From Ancylobacter novellus (GTDB lineage Bacteria; Pseudomonadota; Alphaproteobacteria; Rhizobiales; Methylopilaceae), in assembly GCA_003241695.1 (NCBI GenBank), contig QFPN01000006.1, forward strand, positions 1 through 64,000: DNA of 64,000 bases, written 5' to 3'. The translations under genes and the position numbers were made by a program. The notes under the pieces were generated by a model. That model saw only the letters and a list, made by a program, of their open reading frames with translations. It had not been told where the DNA came from and made no database searches. Of this stretch, positions 51,617 through 60,698 are shown piece by piece. Every line of letters begins with the position of its first letter. Within the stretch, counting starts at the first letter, position 1.

Positions 51617-51814
51617 ATGGCCGAGGTCGAAAGCGTCATGCAGCGGCTCGCCGAGGAAACCCGCCGCCTCCGGGCCGAGGTCGAAGCGAGCCAGCCGGAA
51701 ACCGATCCCGAACGCGCGCTGACGCTGCGCAGCCTCGCGCTCGTCTCCGAAGCCGTGCTGAAGATCGGCCGCGACGTCCGTCAGATCCGCCTGCAGCTCG
51801 CCGAACGAAACTGA
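51617..51814 (+). CDS. Small predicted coiled-coil protein
   Basis: A 65-residue, highly charged helical protein: AEVESVMQRLAEETRRLRAEVEA then SEAVLKIGRDVRQIRLQLAERN, with heptad-like Leu spacing and no Cys or Trp. A good AGGAG lies a few bases before the ATG (in gtaggagaagacgatg), the main reason to call it. It is placed between the histidine kinase (divergent) and rpmH; no family name applies. Confidence 0.65.
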   Translation: MAEVESVMQRLAEETRRLRAEVEASQPETDPERALTLRSLALVSEAVLKIGRDVRQIRLQLAERN

Positions 51815-51900
51815 GCGCCCGTCGCAGCCTGCGACCGCGCGCTTCTGACGTCGATCGCGGGCGGCGGTCTTGCGGCGGTCTTTATGAAGCGCGCCCGCGA

Positions 51901-51930
51901 TTGACTTGACGCCGGGCGCTCCCGTATAAG
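51901..51930 (+). promoter_or_regulatory. Predicted promoter of rpmH-rnpA-yidC
   Basis: TTGACT (51901-51906), 18-base spacer, TATAAG (51925-51930), close to sigma-70 consensus, suggesting a start near 51937, about 119 bases before the rpmH GTG. Strong promoter use fits a ribosomal-protein gene. Confidence 0.7.
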
Positions 51931-51946
51931 CCGCCGCATGTTCGCG

Positions 51947-51969
51947 CCCGCGCAGCCCGCGGGTTTTTT
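51947..51969 (+). terminator. Hairpin plus U-run in the rpmH leader, possible attenuator
   Basis: Stem CCCGCG (51947-51952) / CGCGGG (51958-51963), loop CAGCC, followed by TTTTTT (51964-51969). It lies roughly 10-30 bases after the predicted transcription start and well before rpmH, so full termination here would silence the operon; conditional read-through or a different real promoter downstream must apply. A short ATG frame (51938) spans it. Confidence 0.5.
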
Positions 51970-52055
51970 CGTTTTGGCCGCAAGCCTGACATGCGGTCCC
52001 CGCCGTTCCGGCGGATGGACCCTGTCGGCGCTTTCGGCGACCGGAGACGACGTTC

Positions 52056-52190
52056 GTGAAACGGACCTACCAGCCCTCCAAGCTCGTCCGCAAGCGCCGC
52101 CATGGCTTCCGTGCGCGCATGGCGACGGTCGGCGGCCGCAAGGTCATCGCCTCGCGGCGCGCCAAGGGCCGCAAGCGGCTGAGCGCCTGA
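52056..52190 (+). CDS. rpmH: Ribosomal protein L34
   Basis: A 44-residue L34, GTG start: KRTYQPSKLVRKRRHGFRAR, then MATVGGRKVIASRRAKGRK, ending RLSA, the universal sequence of this small basic protein in the 50S subunit. It is followed by rnpA after 31 bases, the classic rpmH-rnpA-yidC order. Confidence 0.97.
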   Translation: MKRTYQPSKLVRKRRHGFRARMATVGGRKVIASRRAKGRKRLSA

Positions 52191-52221
52191 CCACAGGCGG
52201 CAGCAACGCCGCGCCCCGCCG

Positions 52222-52638
52222 ATGACCACCCTCGCCGCCGACCTCGACATGATGCGGCGGCGGCGTGATTTCGTCGCCGCGGCGAACAAGGGCGTGAAGA
52301 TCGGCGGCCCCGTCGTCGGACTTCAGATGCATGACCGCGAGGCGGCGGAAGACGCTCCGCGCGTTGGCTTCACCGTGACGAAGCGGGTCGGCCACGCAGT
52401 CGAGCGCAGCCGGATGAAGCGGCGCCTGCGCGAAGCCGCGCGCGCCGAGCTTTCCGGGAACGGCCGACGCGGCTGCGACTACGTGATCGTGGCCCGGCGC
52501 GCGGTTCTCGATGCGGATTTCGACCGCCTGAAGCGCGAGCTGCGCCAGGCGGTGAAACGCGCCCACGGGCGAAGCCCGAGCGGCGGCGCGGACAAGGCGG
52601 CGCCTCCGGCGCGCGGCGAGCGCGAAAGCGGACGATGA
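52222..52638 (+). CDS. rnpA: Ribonuclease P protein component
   Basis: A 138-residue protein subunit of RNase P, which trims tRNA 5' leaders with the RNA catalyst. Signature region PRVGFTVTKRVGHAVERSRMKRRLREAAR (an RNR-type basic helix) and DYVIVARRAVLDADFDRLKRELRQAV. The N-terminus is MTTLAADLDMMRRRRDFVAAANKG; the C-terminal 25 residues are a low-complexity tail. Its stop overlaps yidC (ATGA at 52635). Confidence 0.93.
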   Translation: MTTLAADLDMMRRRRDFVAAANKGVKIGGPVVGLQMHDREAAEDAPRVGFTVTKRVGHAVERSRMKRRLREAARAELSGNGRRGCDYVIVARRAVLDADFDRLKRELRQAVKRAHGRSPSGGADKAAPPARGERESGR

Positions 52639-54458
52639 TGGACAATCGCAACACACTCATCGCCATCGCCTTGTCGGTCATGGTCCTGCTCGGCTGGCAG
52701 TATTTCTTCGCCAAGCCGCAGCTCGACGCGCAGCGCCAGGAGCAGACCACCCAACAGGCGCTCACCGACGAGAAGAAGGCGGAAGCCGCGCCGGGCGTCG
52801 GCCCGCAGGCCGCGCCGCAGTCGGGCGCCGCTTCGCCCGCAGGCGCTCCGTCGCCCGGCGCGAAGCCCGGCGAGGTCAAGACCCGCGAGCAGGCTCTGGC
52901 CGCGGGTCCGCGCGTCAAGATCGACAGCCCCCGGCTCGACGGCTCCATCTCGCTGATCGGCGGCCGCATCGACGACGTCCAGTTCAAGGACTACCGCGAG
53001 ACCGTCGACCCCAAGAGCCCCGAGATCGTGCTGTTCGCGCCGCTCGGAAGCCCGCAGCCTTATTATGCCGAGTTCGGCTTCGTGAACGGCGCCGGCGGGA
53101 CCGTGAAGCTCCCGGACGGCTCGACCGAATGGAAGGTCGAGGGCGAGGCGCTCCTCACCGCCGACAAGCCGGTGACGCTCGTCTGGGACAACGGCCAGGG
53201 ACTGACGTTCCGCCGCACGATCTCGGTCGACGGCGACTACATGTTCACGATCAGGGACAAGATCGAGAACAAGGGCGGCGCGGCGGCCGTGCTGCACCCT
53301 TACGCGCTGATCTCCCGCCACGGCGAGCCGCAGACCCTCGGCTACTGGTTCTTGCACGAGGGGCCGATCGGCGTGTTCGGCGAGGAGGGTCTGTCCTACC
53401 CCACCTACAAGGACGTCACGAACGGCCCGCGCACCTATAAGGCGACCGGCGGCTGGCTCGGCTTCACCGACAAGTACTGGGGCGCGGCGCTGATCCCGCC
53501 GCAGACGACGCCCTACGCCGGCCGCTTCGCCTCGACGACCGAGGGCGGCAAGCTCTATCAGAGCGACTACCTGCTCGACCCCGTCACCGTCGCGCCCGGC
53601 GCCTCAGCCGACGTCTCCGCGCAGCTCTTCGCCGGCGCGAAGCAGGTTTCGGTCATCGACAAGTATGACGCGCAGGGCATCCTGAAATTCGAGCTGATGA
53701 TCGACTGGGGGACATACCTCCACCTGATCACCAAGCCGATGTTCTATGCGCTCGACTTCTTCTACAAGCTCGTCGGCAACTTCGGCGTCGCGATCCTGAT
53801 CGTCACCCTGTGCGTGAAGCTCATCTTCTTCCCGCTGGCGAACAAGTCCTACGTCTCCATGTCGAAGATGAAGCTCGTCCAGCCCGAGATGGCGAAGATC
53901 AAGGAGCGCTGGCCGGACGACAAGCAGAAGCAGCAGCAGGAGCTGATGGATCTCTACAAGCGGGAGAAGATCAACCCGCTGGCCGGCTGCCTGCCGATCG
54001 TGATCCAGATCCCGGTGTTCTTCGCGCTCTACAAGGTGCTGTTCATCGCGATCGAGATGCGGCACGCGCCGTTCTACGGCTGGATCAAGGATCTCGCCGC
54101 GCCGGACCCGACCTCGCTGTTCAACCTGTTCGGCCTCATTCCCTGGGACGTGCCGCACTTCCTGCTGATCGGCGTGTGGCCGATCCTGATGGGCATCACG
54201 ATGTTCTTCCAGATGCGCCTGAACCCGGCCCCGCCGGATCCGACGCAGGCGATGATCTTCAACTGGATGCCGCTGTTCTTCACCTTCCTGCTGGCCTCGT
54301 TCCCGGCCGGGCTGGTGATCTACTGGACCTGGAACAACCTGCTCTCGATCCTGCAGCAGTGGGTCATCATGAAGCGGCAGGGCGTGAAGGTGGACATCTT
54401 CGGCAACACCGCGGAGGTGTTCCGGAAGAAGAAGCCGGCGGACGCCACGAAGAGCTAG
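52635..54458 (+). CDS. yidC: Membrane protein insertase YidC
   Basis: A 607-residue insertase with an N-terminal helix (LIAIALSVMVLLGWQYFF), a large periplasmic beta-sandwich domain (about 85-360), and the C-terminal Oxa1-type core of five helices (about 370-585) containing FGVAILIVTLCVKLIFFPLANKSY, NPLAGCLPIVIQIPVFFALYKVLF and the YWTWNNLLSILQQW segment. It inserts membrane proteins with or without SecYEG. Two ATGs at 52635/52638; the first overlaps rnpA's stop. The C-terminal tail is basic. Confidence 0.96.
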   Translation: MMDNRNTLIAIALSVMVLLGWQYFFAKPQLDAQRQEQTTQQALTDEKKAEAAPGVGPQAAPQSGAASPAGAPSPGAKPGEVKTREQALAAGPRVKIDSPRLDGSISLIGGRIDDVQFKDYRETVDPKSPEIVLFAPLGSPQPYYAEFGFVNGAGGTVKLPDGSTEWKVEGEALLTADKPVTLVWDNGQGLTFRRTISVDGDYMFTIRDKIENKGGAAAVLHPYALISRHGEPQTLGYWFLHEGPIGVFGEEGLSYPTYKDVTNGPRTYKATGGWLGFTDKYWGAALIPPQTTPYAGRFASTTEGGKLYQSDYLLDPVTVAPGASADVSAQLFAGAKQVSVIDKYDAQGILKFELMIDWGTYLHLITKPMFYALDFFYKLVGNFGVAILIVTLCVKLIFFPLANKSYVSMSKMKLVQPEMAKIKERWPDDKQKQQQELMDLYKREKINPLAGCLPIVIQIPVFFALYKVLFIAIEMRHAPFYGWIKDLAAPDPTSLFNLFGLIPWDVPHFLLIGVWPILMGITMFFQMRLNPAPPDPTQAMIFNWMPLFFTFLLASFPAGLVIYWTWNNLLSILQQWVIMKRQGVKVDIFGNTAEVFRKKKPADATKS

Positions 54459-54464
54459 CGCCCG

Positions 54465-54680
54465 GAAGGCGTTCCCGACGGAGCGAAGCGGGAGCCGGGA
54501 TCGCCCTCCAGACGACGCGCCGTCATGGTCCGGCCTGACCGGACCATCCGTCTCGGGCGTCGAGCGCTGCGCCGACGATGGGTCCTCCGGGCGAGCCGGA
54601 GGACGACGGCGATGGTTCCGGCGCTTCTTTCCGACGAACGATCCCGGATCGGCCTTCCGCCGTCCGGGATGACGCACTCC
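54465..54680. repeat. Cluster of dispersed palindromes between yidC and engB
   Basis: Three elements in series: GTTCCCG/CGGGAGC-type arms near 54472-54500, a TGGTCCGG/CCGGACCA element with a mirrored TCCTCCGG/CCGGAGGA half (about 54525-54605) closely matching 16145-16232, and ATCCCGGA/TCCGGGAT arms near 54645-54670 matching the outer arms at 47650-47680. No coding. Confidence 0.82.
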
Positions 54681-54697
54681 GGTCCCGAAGGCCGCAC

Positions 54698-55351
54698 ATG
54701 ACCGACGAGACCGAACTCCCCGAAGATCCCTATCCCGAAATCGGCCGCAAGCTGTTCGCCGGCCCCTGCGACTTCGTAAAAAGCTGCGCCAAGCTCGACC
54801 AGCTCCCGCCGATGGAGCGACCCGAGATCGCGCTGGCGGGCCGCTCGAACGTCGGCAAGTCGAGCCTCGTCAACGCGCTGACCGGCCGCAAGACGCTCGC
54901 CAAGACCTCGAACACGCCGGGCCGCACCCAGCAGCTCAACTATTTCGACCTCGGCGGCCGCGCCTTTTTGGTCGACATGCCGGGCTACGGCTACGCGCAG
55001 GCGCCGGTGGAGCAGGTCGAGGCCTGGACCCGGCTGGTGAAGGCTTATCTGCGCGGCCGCGCCAGCCTCGCACGCGTCTTCGTCCTCGTCGACAGCCGTC
55101 ACGGCATCAAGGAGGTGGACCGCGACGCGTTCTCGCTGATGGACCAGTCGGCCACGTCCTATCAGGTCGTGCTGACCAAGATCGACCAGCTCAAGCCGGC
55201 CGAGCGCGACGCCCGCATCGCCGAAACGCTCGCAGCGCTCGCCAGACGGCCGGCCGCCTATCCGGAGATTCTGGCGACGTCGAGCCGCGACGGCATCGGC
55301 CTCGCGGAAACGCGAGCCGCGATCGCAAGGCTGATCGACGAACGCCGCTGA
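54698..55351 (+). CDS. engB: GTP-binding protein EngB (YsxC/YihA)
   Basis: A 217-residue ribosome-assembly GTPase. G1 is GRSNVGKSS (48-56), G3 is DMPGYG (93-98) and G4 TKID (160-163), with NTPGRTQQLNYF between as the switch I region. The ATG at 54698 gives the standard start; upstream in-frame codons fall in the repeat cluster. It usually follows yidC in Hyphomicrobiales and is often followed by argB, which is absent here. Confidence 0.95.
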   Translation: MTDETELPEDPYPEIGRKLFAGPCDFVKSCAKLDQLPPMERPEIALAGRSNVGKSSLVNALTGRKTLAKTSNTPGRTQQLNYFDLGGRAFLVDMPGYGYAQAPVEQVEAWTRLVKAYLRGRASLARVFVLVDSRHGIKEVDRDAFSLMDQSATSYQVVLTKIDQLKPAERDARIAETLAALARRPAAYPEILATSSRDGIGLAETRAAIARLIDERR

Positions 55352-55620
55352 ACGCGGGCTTGGCGGATAGCCGCCGAGCCCATATGCGCCCGACGCCGCT
55401 GGGTCCCGGATGGCCGAGAAGCATTACGCCCATCTCGCACTGTCTTATGTGGCCGACACAATCCGAATCACGGCGCCGGATTTTAAGGTCGCCCGACGGA
55501 GCGTTAGAAACTGAGCGAAAGCGCCCCTTGGCACGATGTTATCGGCACGCCCTAGCCGCTTTTTGGCGGCCTTGGCGCGTTTCTCGGGCTTTTGGGCGTA
55601 TTGTTCTTTGACGTACGGGG

Positions 55621-55851
55621 ATGGGCTTCAACACGGACGACGGTTTCATCGTCGAAAGCCGGACCGTCGGCGACGGCCCTCGCGACCCCGTTCTGACACT
55701 CCTCGTGCTTGTGCTCGACGAGGCCGAGGCGCTTTCGGTCATCGGGGCGGATTTTCCGGACAGAACGAACAGCATCGCCGCCAGCCGGCCGGATCTGCGC
55801 GCGCAGGCCGCCCGGCTCGGGATTGAACCGGGGACCTATCGTCAGACGTAA
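55621..55851 (+). CDS. Small hypothetical protein
   Basis: A 76-residue product with an acidic, ordinary-looking soluble composition (DDGFIVESRTVGDG, LTLLVLVLDEAEALSVIGADF, AQAARLGIEPGTYRQ). No membrane segment or known motif. A GGGG stretch precedes the ATG. It lies alone between engB and ku; a false positive is possible. Confidence 0.42.
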   Translation: MGFNTDDGFIVESRTVGDGPRDPVLTLLVLVLDEAEALSVIGADFPDRTNSIAASRPDLRAQAARLGIEPGTYRQT

Positions 55852-55919
55852 GAGCCGCTCGGGAACCATGCGGCCGCTCGCATGTTGAGTCCGGTCTCAA
55901 CCACTTGGGGGCGTTCATC

Positions 55920-56885
55920 ATGGCGAGAAAGGCGACCGCCAAGAATTCAAGCGGCTCTTCTCTCAAACGCTCTTCGAAAAGCGAAGCGCGATCTCCGCAG
56001 ACATCCGCCGCGAGCGAGAGCGCGGGTTCCTCCCGCCGCCCCGTCTGGACCGGCCAGATCCGCCTCGCGCTGGTCTCCGTCCCGATCAAGCTGTACCCGG
56101 CGACCAAGTCCGGCGCGCGGCTCTCCTTCCATCAGGTGCACGAGCCGACCGGCAAGCGCATCCGCTACGAGAAGGTCGTCCCCGGCGTCGGGCCGGTGAA
56201 GACCAACGACATCGTCAAGGGGTTTGAGGTCTCAAGCGGCCGCTACGTGCTGATCGAGGAGGAAGAGCTCGACGCGCTCAAGATTGAGGCCAAGAAGACC
56301 ATGGACCTCGTGCAGTTCGTCGACGCCCACGAGATCGACCCGATTTGGTTCGACCGGCCCTATTACGCGGCGGCCGACGGCGATCTGTCGGAGGAGGCCT
56401 ATGCGGTGCTCCGCGACGCGCTCAGAGCGACCAAGAAGGTCGGGCTCGGCCAGTTCGTCATGCGCGGCCGCGAGTATGTCGGCGCGATCAAGCCTTGCGG
56501 CGACGGGCTTCTGGTCGAGACGCTCCGCTTCGCCGACGAGGTGCGCGAGGGCTCGCCGCTGTTCGCGGACGTCGCCGACGAAAAACCCGACCCGGAGCTG
56601 CTCGACCTCGCCAAGGAACTTATCGGCCGCAAAGCCAAGGCCTTCAATCCGGAGGACTTCAAGGACAGCTACACGGTCGCTGTGCGCAAGCTGATCGAAG
56701 CCAAGCAGAAGAAAAAGGGGCCGATTGATATCGGCGAGGACGAGCTCGACGACGATCGCGGGGCCAAGGTCATCGACCTTGTCGAGGCTCTGAAGCGCAG
56801 CGTGAAGGGCGGCGAGCGGACGCCGTCCGCGGCCGCCGGGACGAAGCCCGGCGCCAAGTCCGCAGGCCGCCGCAAGGCCGGCTGA
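55920..56885 (+). CDS. ku: Ku protein, non-homologous end joining
   Basis: A 321-residue bacterial Ku homodimer subunit that binds DNA double-strand ends and recruits LigD. Core: WTGQIRLALVSVPIKLYPATKSGARLSFHQVHEPTGKRIRYEK, then GFEVSSGRYVLIEEEELDAL and the C-terminal LVEALKRSV followed by a basic tail. The ATG at 55920 has GGGGG eight bases upstream and replaces a TTG five codons earlier. Its stop shares one base with the ligD start (TGATG). Confidence 0.94.
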   Translation: MARKATAKNSSGSSLKRSSKSEARSPQTSAASESAGSSRRPVWTGQIRLALVSVPIKLYPATKSGARLSFHQVHEPTGKRIRYEKVVPGVGPVKTNDIVKGFEVSSGRYVLIEEEELDALKIEAKKTMDLVQFVDAHEIDPIWFDRPYYAAADGDLSEEAYAVLRDALRATKKVGLGQFVMRGREYVGAIKPCGDGLLVETLRFADEVREGSPLFADVADEKPDPELLDLAKELIGRKAKAFNPEDFKDSYTVAVRKLIEAKQKKKGPIDIGEDELDDDRGAKVIDLVEALKRSVKGGERTPSAAAGTKPGAKSAGRRKAG

Positions 56886-59335
56886 TGGCGAGGCCCGCCG
56901 CGCTCGACGCCTACCGCGCGAAGCGGCGCTTCGACGCGACGCCCGAGCCGAGCGGCGACGGCGACGCGGAGGCCGGCTGGCGCTACGCCATCCAGAAGCA
57001 CGACGCGACGCGGTTGCATTACGACCTCCGGCTCGAACTCGACGGCGTGCTTCTGAGCTGGGCGGTGACCCGCGGACCCAGCCGCAACCCGGCCGACAAA
57101 CGGCTCGCAGTGCGCACCGAAGATCACCCGGTCGACTACGCCGCCTTCGAGGGCGTCATTCCGGAGGGCTACGGCGCCGGAACGGTAATGCTGTGGGACC
57201 GTGGTTCGTGGGAGCCGATCGGCGACCCGCGCGAGGGGTTGAGCGCCGGCAAGCTCGCCTTCCATCTCCATGGCGAGCGGCTCGTGGGCCGCTGGGCGCT
57301 CGTGCGGATGAAGCCGCGCAAAGGCGAGAGCCGCGAGAACTGGCTGCTCATCAAGGAGAAGGACGACGAGGTCTCCGTCCGCGGCGACGTTTTGAAGACG
57401 CATACGAAAAGCGTCTCGAGCGGCCGCACCATGCGCCAGATCGAAAAAGGCGCGTCGCCGGCCGAACGACCGGCGACGGCCTCGGGCGCGCCCGCCTTCG
57501 TCGAGCCGATGCTCGCGACGCTGGTCGAGGACGTTCCGCAGGGCGCCGAATGGCTGTTCGAGGTCAAGTTCGACGGCTACCGCGCGCAGCTCGCGGCGGC
57601 GGGCGAAGAGGTCCGCATCTTCACCCGCAACGGCCTCGACTGGACCGACAGGTTCGCGGGGCTCGCGGAAGCCGCGCGTAAGCTCAAGCTCGACGGCTGC
57701 CTGATCGACGGCGAGATCGTCGCGCTCGACGACAGGGGCGTGAGCGACTTCGGGGCGCTGCAGAACGCGCTCGACGCCGGGCGGAGCCGCCAGCTCAAGC
57801 TCTTCGCCTTCGATCTGCTGGTCGACGCCGGACAGGACATCCGCAAGCTGCCGCTCGTCGAGCGCAAGGCGCGGCTCAGGCGACGGCTCAGCTTTTCCAA
57901 GGCGCCGATCTATTACACGGATGATTTCGAGGACGGCGCGGCGGGTCTGAAGACGCTCGCGGAGGCGGGCTACGAGGGCGTAGTCGCGAAGCTCCGCGAC
58001 GCGCCCTATCGCTCCGGCCGCGGGCGGGGCTGGCTAAAAGTCAAAGCGGGCCACAGGCAGGAGTTCGTGATCGTCGGCGCCTCGCCTTCCGACAAGGACC
58101 GGCCGTTCGCCTCGCTGCTCCTCGGACTGCGGGAGGAAGGAAAGCTCCGCTACGCCGGCCGCATCGGCTCGGGCTTCGGCGAGGCGGAGTTCAAGGCGCT
58201 CACGGCCGCCTTCAGGTCGCGCTGGCGCGACGAGCCGCCGCTCGCCGAACCGCCGCCCGGCGCGATCGGCCGAAAGGCGCGCTGGCTGAAGCCGGACCTC
58301 GTCGCCGAGGTCGCCTTTGCGGGCTTCACCCGCGACGGTCAGGTGCGGCACGGCCGGTTTTTGGGCCTGCGGGAGGACAAGCCGGCGAAGTCCGTCCGCC
58401 GCGAGCGCGCCGCGGCCGCGAGCGCCGCCCCGTCGCCGAAGCGCAGCGAGACGCCGGCCGCGCCGTCTGTCCGCATCACCCATCCCGAGCGCGAGCTCTA
58501 TCCCGGCGTGACCAAGGCCGACGTCGCCGCCTATCTCGACGCCGTCGCCGGAAGGATGCTGCCCTTCGCGCGAGACAGGGCGCTCAGCCTCGTGCGCTGC
58601 CCGGAGGGGATCGACGGCGAGCGCTTCTTCCAGAAGCACGGCCATTCCGGCCTGCCGAAGGAAGTTCGACGCAAGATGATCGAGGATGGCAAGGGCGAGC
58701 CTTTCGAGGCGCTCTATGTCGAGGACGCCGAGGGGATCGTCTCGACCGCGCAGGTTTCGGCGCTCGAGATTCACGTCAACGGCGCACGGCTCGACCGGCC
58801 GGACCGACCCGACCGCGTCGTGTTCGATCTCGATCCCGACGAGACGGTCAAGTTCCCCGCGGTGAAGGACGCGGCTTTCGAGCTGCGCGACGCGCTGGAG
58901 GCGCTCGGCCTGACGAGCTTCGCGCTGCTCACCGGCGGCAAGGGCGTGCATGTGGTTGCGCCGCTAGGGCGTCGCCTCGGCTGGGACGTGGTGGGCGGCT
59001 TCGCGAAGGCGCTCGCGGCACGCTTCGCGGAGGCCGATCCGAAACGCTTCGTCGACACGATGACCAAAGCAAAGCGCCGTGGAAAAATCTTCATCGACCA
59101 CTTCCGGAACGGCCGCGCGGCGAGCGCTATCGCGCCCTACTCGCTGCGGGCAAGGCCTGGCGCGCCGGTCGCCGCGCCAGTGACCTGGGGGGACCTCCGA
59201 AATGTCGACTGCGCCGACGCCTGGCAGATCGGCGACGTGGACGCGCTGTCGAGGGCCAATCCGTGGCGAGACTACCATAGGGCGAAGAACCAAACGATTG
59301 CCACGGCAGCGCTAAAGGCGCTGGAAGTTTATTGA
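56885..59335 (+). CDS. ligD: Multifunctional ATP-dependent DNA ligase LigD
   Basis: An 816-residue LigD with the common order: N-terminal 3'-phosphoesterase domain (about 30-150; QKHDATRLHYDLRLELDG and the second His block in EDHPVDY), central ATP-dependent ligase (about 205-500; catalytic Lys228 in FEVKFDGYR), and C-terminal primase/polymerase (about 530-816; VVFDLDPDETVKFPAV carries the metal Asp pair). It fills, trims and seals broken ends bound by Ku. Overlaps ku by one base. Confidence 0.94.
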   Translation: MARPAALDAYRAKRRFDATPEPSGDGDAEAGWRYAIQKHDATRLHYDLRLELDGVLLSWAVTRGPSRNPADKRLAVRTEDHPVDYAAFEGVIPEGYGAGTVMLWDRGSWEPIGDPREGLSAGKLAFHLHGERLVGRWALVRMKPRKGESRENWLLIKEKDDEVSVRGDVLKTHTKSVSSGRTMRQIEKGASPAERPATASGAPAFVEPMLATLVEDVPQGAEWLFEVKFDGYRAQLAAAGEEVRIFTRNGLDWTDRFAGLAEAARKLKLDGCLIDGEIVALDDRGVSDFGALQNALDAGRSRQLKLFAFDLLVDAGQDIRKLPLVERKARLRRRLSFSKAPIYYTDDFEDGAAGLKTLAEAGYEGVVAKLRDAPYRSGRGRGWLKVKAGHRQEFVIVGASPSDKDRPFASLLLGLREEGKLRYAGRIGSGFGEAEFKALTAAFRSRWRDEPPLAEPPPGAIGRKARWLKPDLVAEVAFAGFTRDGQVRHGRFLGLREDKPAKSVRRERAAAASAAPSPKRSETPAAPSVRITHPERELYPGVTKADVAAYLDAVAGRMLPFARDRALSLVRCPEGIDGERFFQKHGHSGLPKEVRRKMIEDGKGEPFEALYVEDAEGIVSTAQVSALEIHVNGARLDRPDRPDRVVFDLDPDETVKFPAVKDAAFELRDALEALGLTSFALLTGGKGVHVVAPLGRRLGWDVVGGFAKALAARFAEADPKRFVDTMTKAKRRGKIFIDHFRNGRAASAIAPYSLRARPGAPVAAPVTWGDLRNVDCADAWQIGDVDALSRANPWRDYHRAKNQTIATAALKALEVY

Positions 59336-59483
59336 CATAGTCGCTGTGACCCTGATCTTCGCTGCCAGAACGACGGACCGGCCTGTGGGCAAGCGACGTC
59401 GTCATGCCGTGGGAGCGGCGAGCGGCGCGACCGGCGCTGACCTGCATCTGCCTCGGAAGGCCTTTCGGAATTGCGGACGCTCG

Positions 59484-60698
59484 TCAGCCCTTGAAGGCGA
59501 ACAGGTCGGCGTCGGGGTCCTTTAGCCCGATCATCGCACGTTGAATGAGCTGCGCGGCGACGGCGCTGAATGTGATCCCGTTGCCGCCATAACCCATCAC
59601 GGCGAAGGTCCGCTTCATACCGGGCGGCGTCCCGATCGTCGGCAGTCCCGTGTCGCTCTCTCCAAAGAAGCCCGCCCAGGAGAACGCCGGCTCGACGGAA
59701 ACGTCGGGCAGCTTCGCCTTCAGCTTTCGTCCGATCGCGGCGATCTTCGTCGTCGTGAGGGCGTCGCGCTTCTTGTCGTCGTCGATCGGCTCGTCTTCGC
59801 CGCCGACGATGATCCGTCCGTCCGACGTCGTCCGCATGTAGAGGTATGGGTCCGCGGCCTCCCAGATCAGAGCGCGGCTCGGCCAGAGACGTTCCGGCTG
59901 CGGCTCCGTCGCCATGGCCCAGGTCGACAGGACGGAGTGTCCTTCCATCGGCACGAAGGACATCAGCTCGTATCCCGTCGCGAGAACGACCCATCGCGCC
60001 TTGATGTCCTGCCCGCCGGCGGTCGCGACGGTCACGCTCGCCCGGCCTTCCTCGACATCGATCGCTTCGACAGGCGCGAACAAGCGTGCGCCCCGCGCCA
60101 TCGCTGAACGCCAGAGCCCGCGCGTCAGCCGCACCGGATCGAGCTCCGCGCAGCCTCCTGACACGATCCCGCCCTCCGCGTCGACGTCCGTCATCGCCTT
60201 GATCTCAGCCGCCTCGGCATAGCGCGACCTCAAACCAATGCGAGCGCGCGCCGTGGCCTCCTTCGCCAGCGCGCGGGCGTCGAGAACGTTTCCGGGAAGA
60301 TAAACCGTCTCCCGCTCCTTCAGGCTACACGCGATTCCGAGATCCGCGATGCGACCGGCGAGATGCCCGACGGCCGCGGCCGAGCGCCAGTAAGCGCGCG
60401 CCGCGTCGGCTTCTCCGATGGCTTCGGATAGAGCCGTCAGCGGCTCGTCGATCTCAAATTGAAGGAGCGCCGTGCTGGCGGGCGTCGACCCTCTCACAAA
60501 ATCGCGCCGGTCGATCGCGATAACGGACAGCCCGGCTTGAAGTGCTGCGTCCGCTACCAGCGCGCCCGACACGCCGCCGCCGACCACGAGCACGTCGACG
60601 GTCTCATTTCGCTCGAGCGGCGCCGCCGGCGACGGCGCCTCACGCCTGAGCCATAGGGGAACGCCGGATCGAAGGTCGCGCTTTGAGCGGTTGGTCAA
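59484..60698 (-). CDS. FAD-dependent oxidoreductase, DAO family
   Basis: A 404-residue flavoprotein with an N-terminal Rossmann fold (VDVLVVGGGVSGALVADAAL, dinucleotide GxGxxG near 40-45), the middle PVEAIDVEEGRASVTVATAGG and the C-terminal FAD-closing block FAVMGYGGNGITFSAVAAQLI. The D-amino-acid oxidase family includes gamma-glutamylputrescine and sarcosine oxidases, so a link to amine metabolism is possible but unproven. No ATG fits; TTG at 60698 has GGAG nine bases upstream and starts TNRSKRDLRSG. An earlier TTG (60755) is less likely. Confidence 0.85.
   Translation of the reverse strand: MTNRSKRDLRSGVPLWLRREAPSPAAPLERNETVDVLVVGGGVSGALVADAALQAGLSVIAIDRRDFVRGSTPASTALLQFEIDEPLTALSEAIGEADAARAYWRSAAAVGHLAGRIADLGIACSLKERETVYLPGNVLDARALAKEATARARIGLRSRYAEAAEIKAMTDVDAEGGIVSGGCAELDPVRLTRGLWRSAMARGARLFAPVEAIDVEEGRASVTVATAGGQDIKARWVVLATGYELMSFVPMEGHSVLSTWAMATEPQPERLWPSRALIWEAADPYLYMRTTSDGRIIVGGEDEPIDDDKKRDALTTTKIAAIGRKLKAKLPDVSVEPAFSWAGFFGESDTGLPTIGTPPGMKRTFAVMGYGGNGITFSAVAAQLIQRAMIGLKDPDADLFAFKG

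Noticed and set aside
55360..55611. 83-codon plus-strand frame after engB
   Set aside because: Poor composition (Arg/Trp/Pro-rich) and no ribosome-binding site; overlaps nothing conserved.
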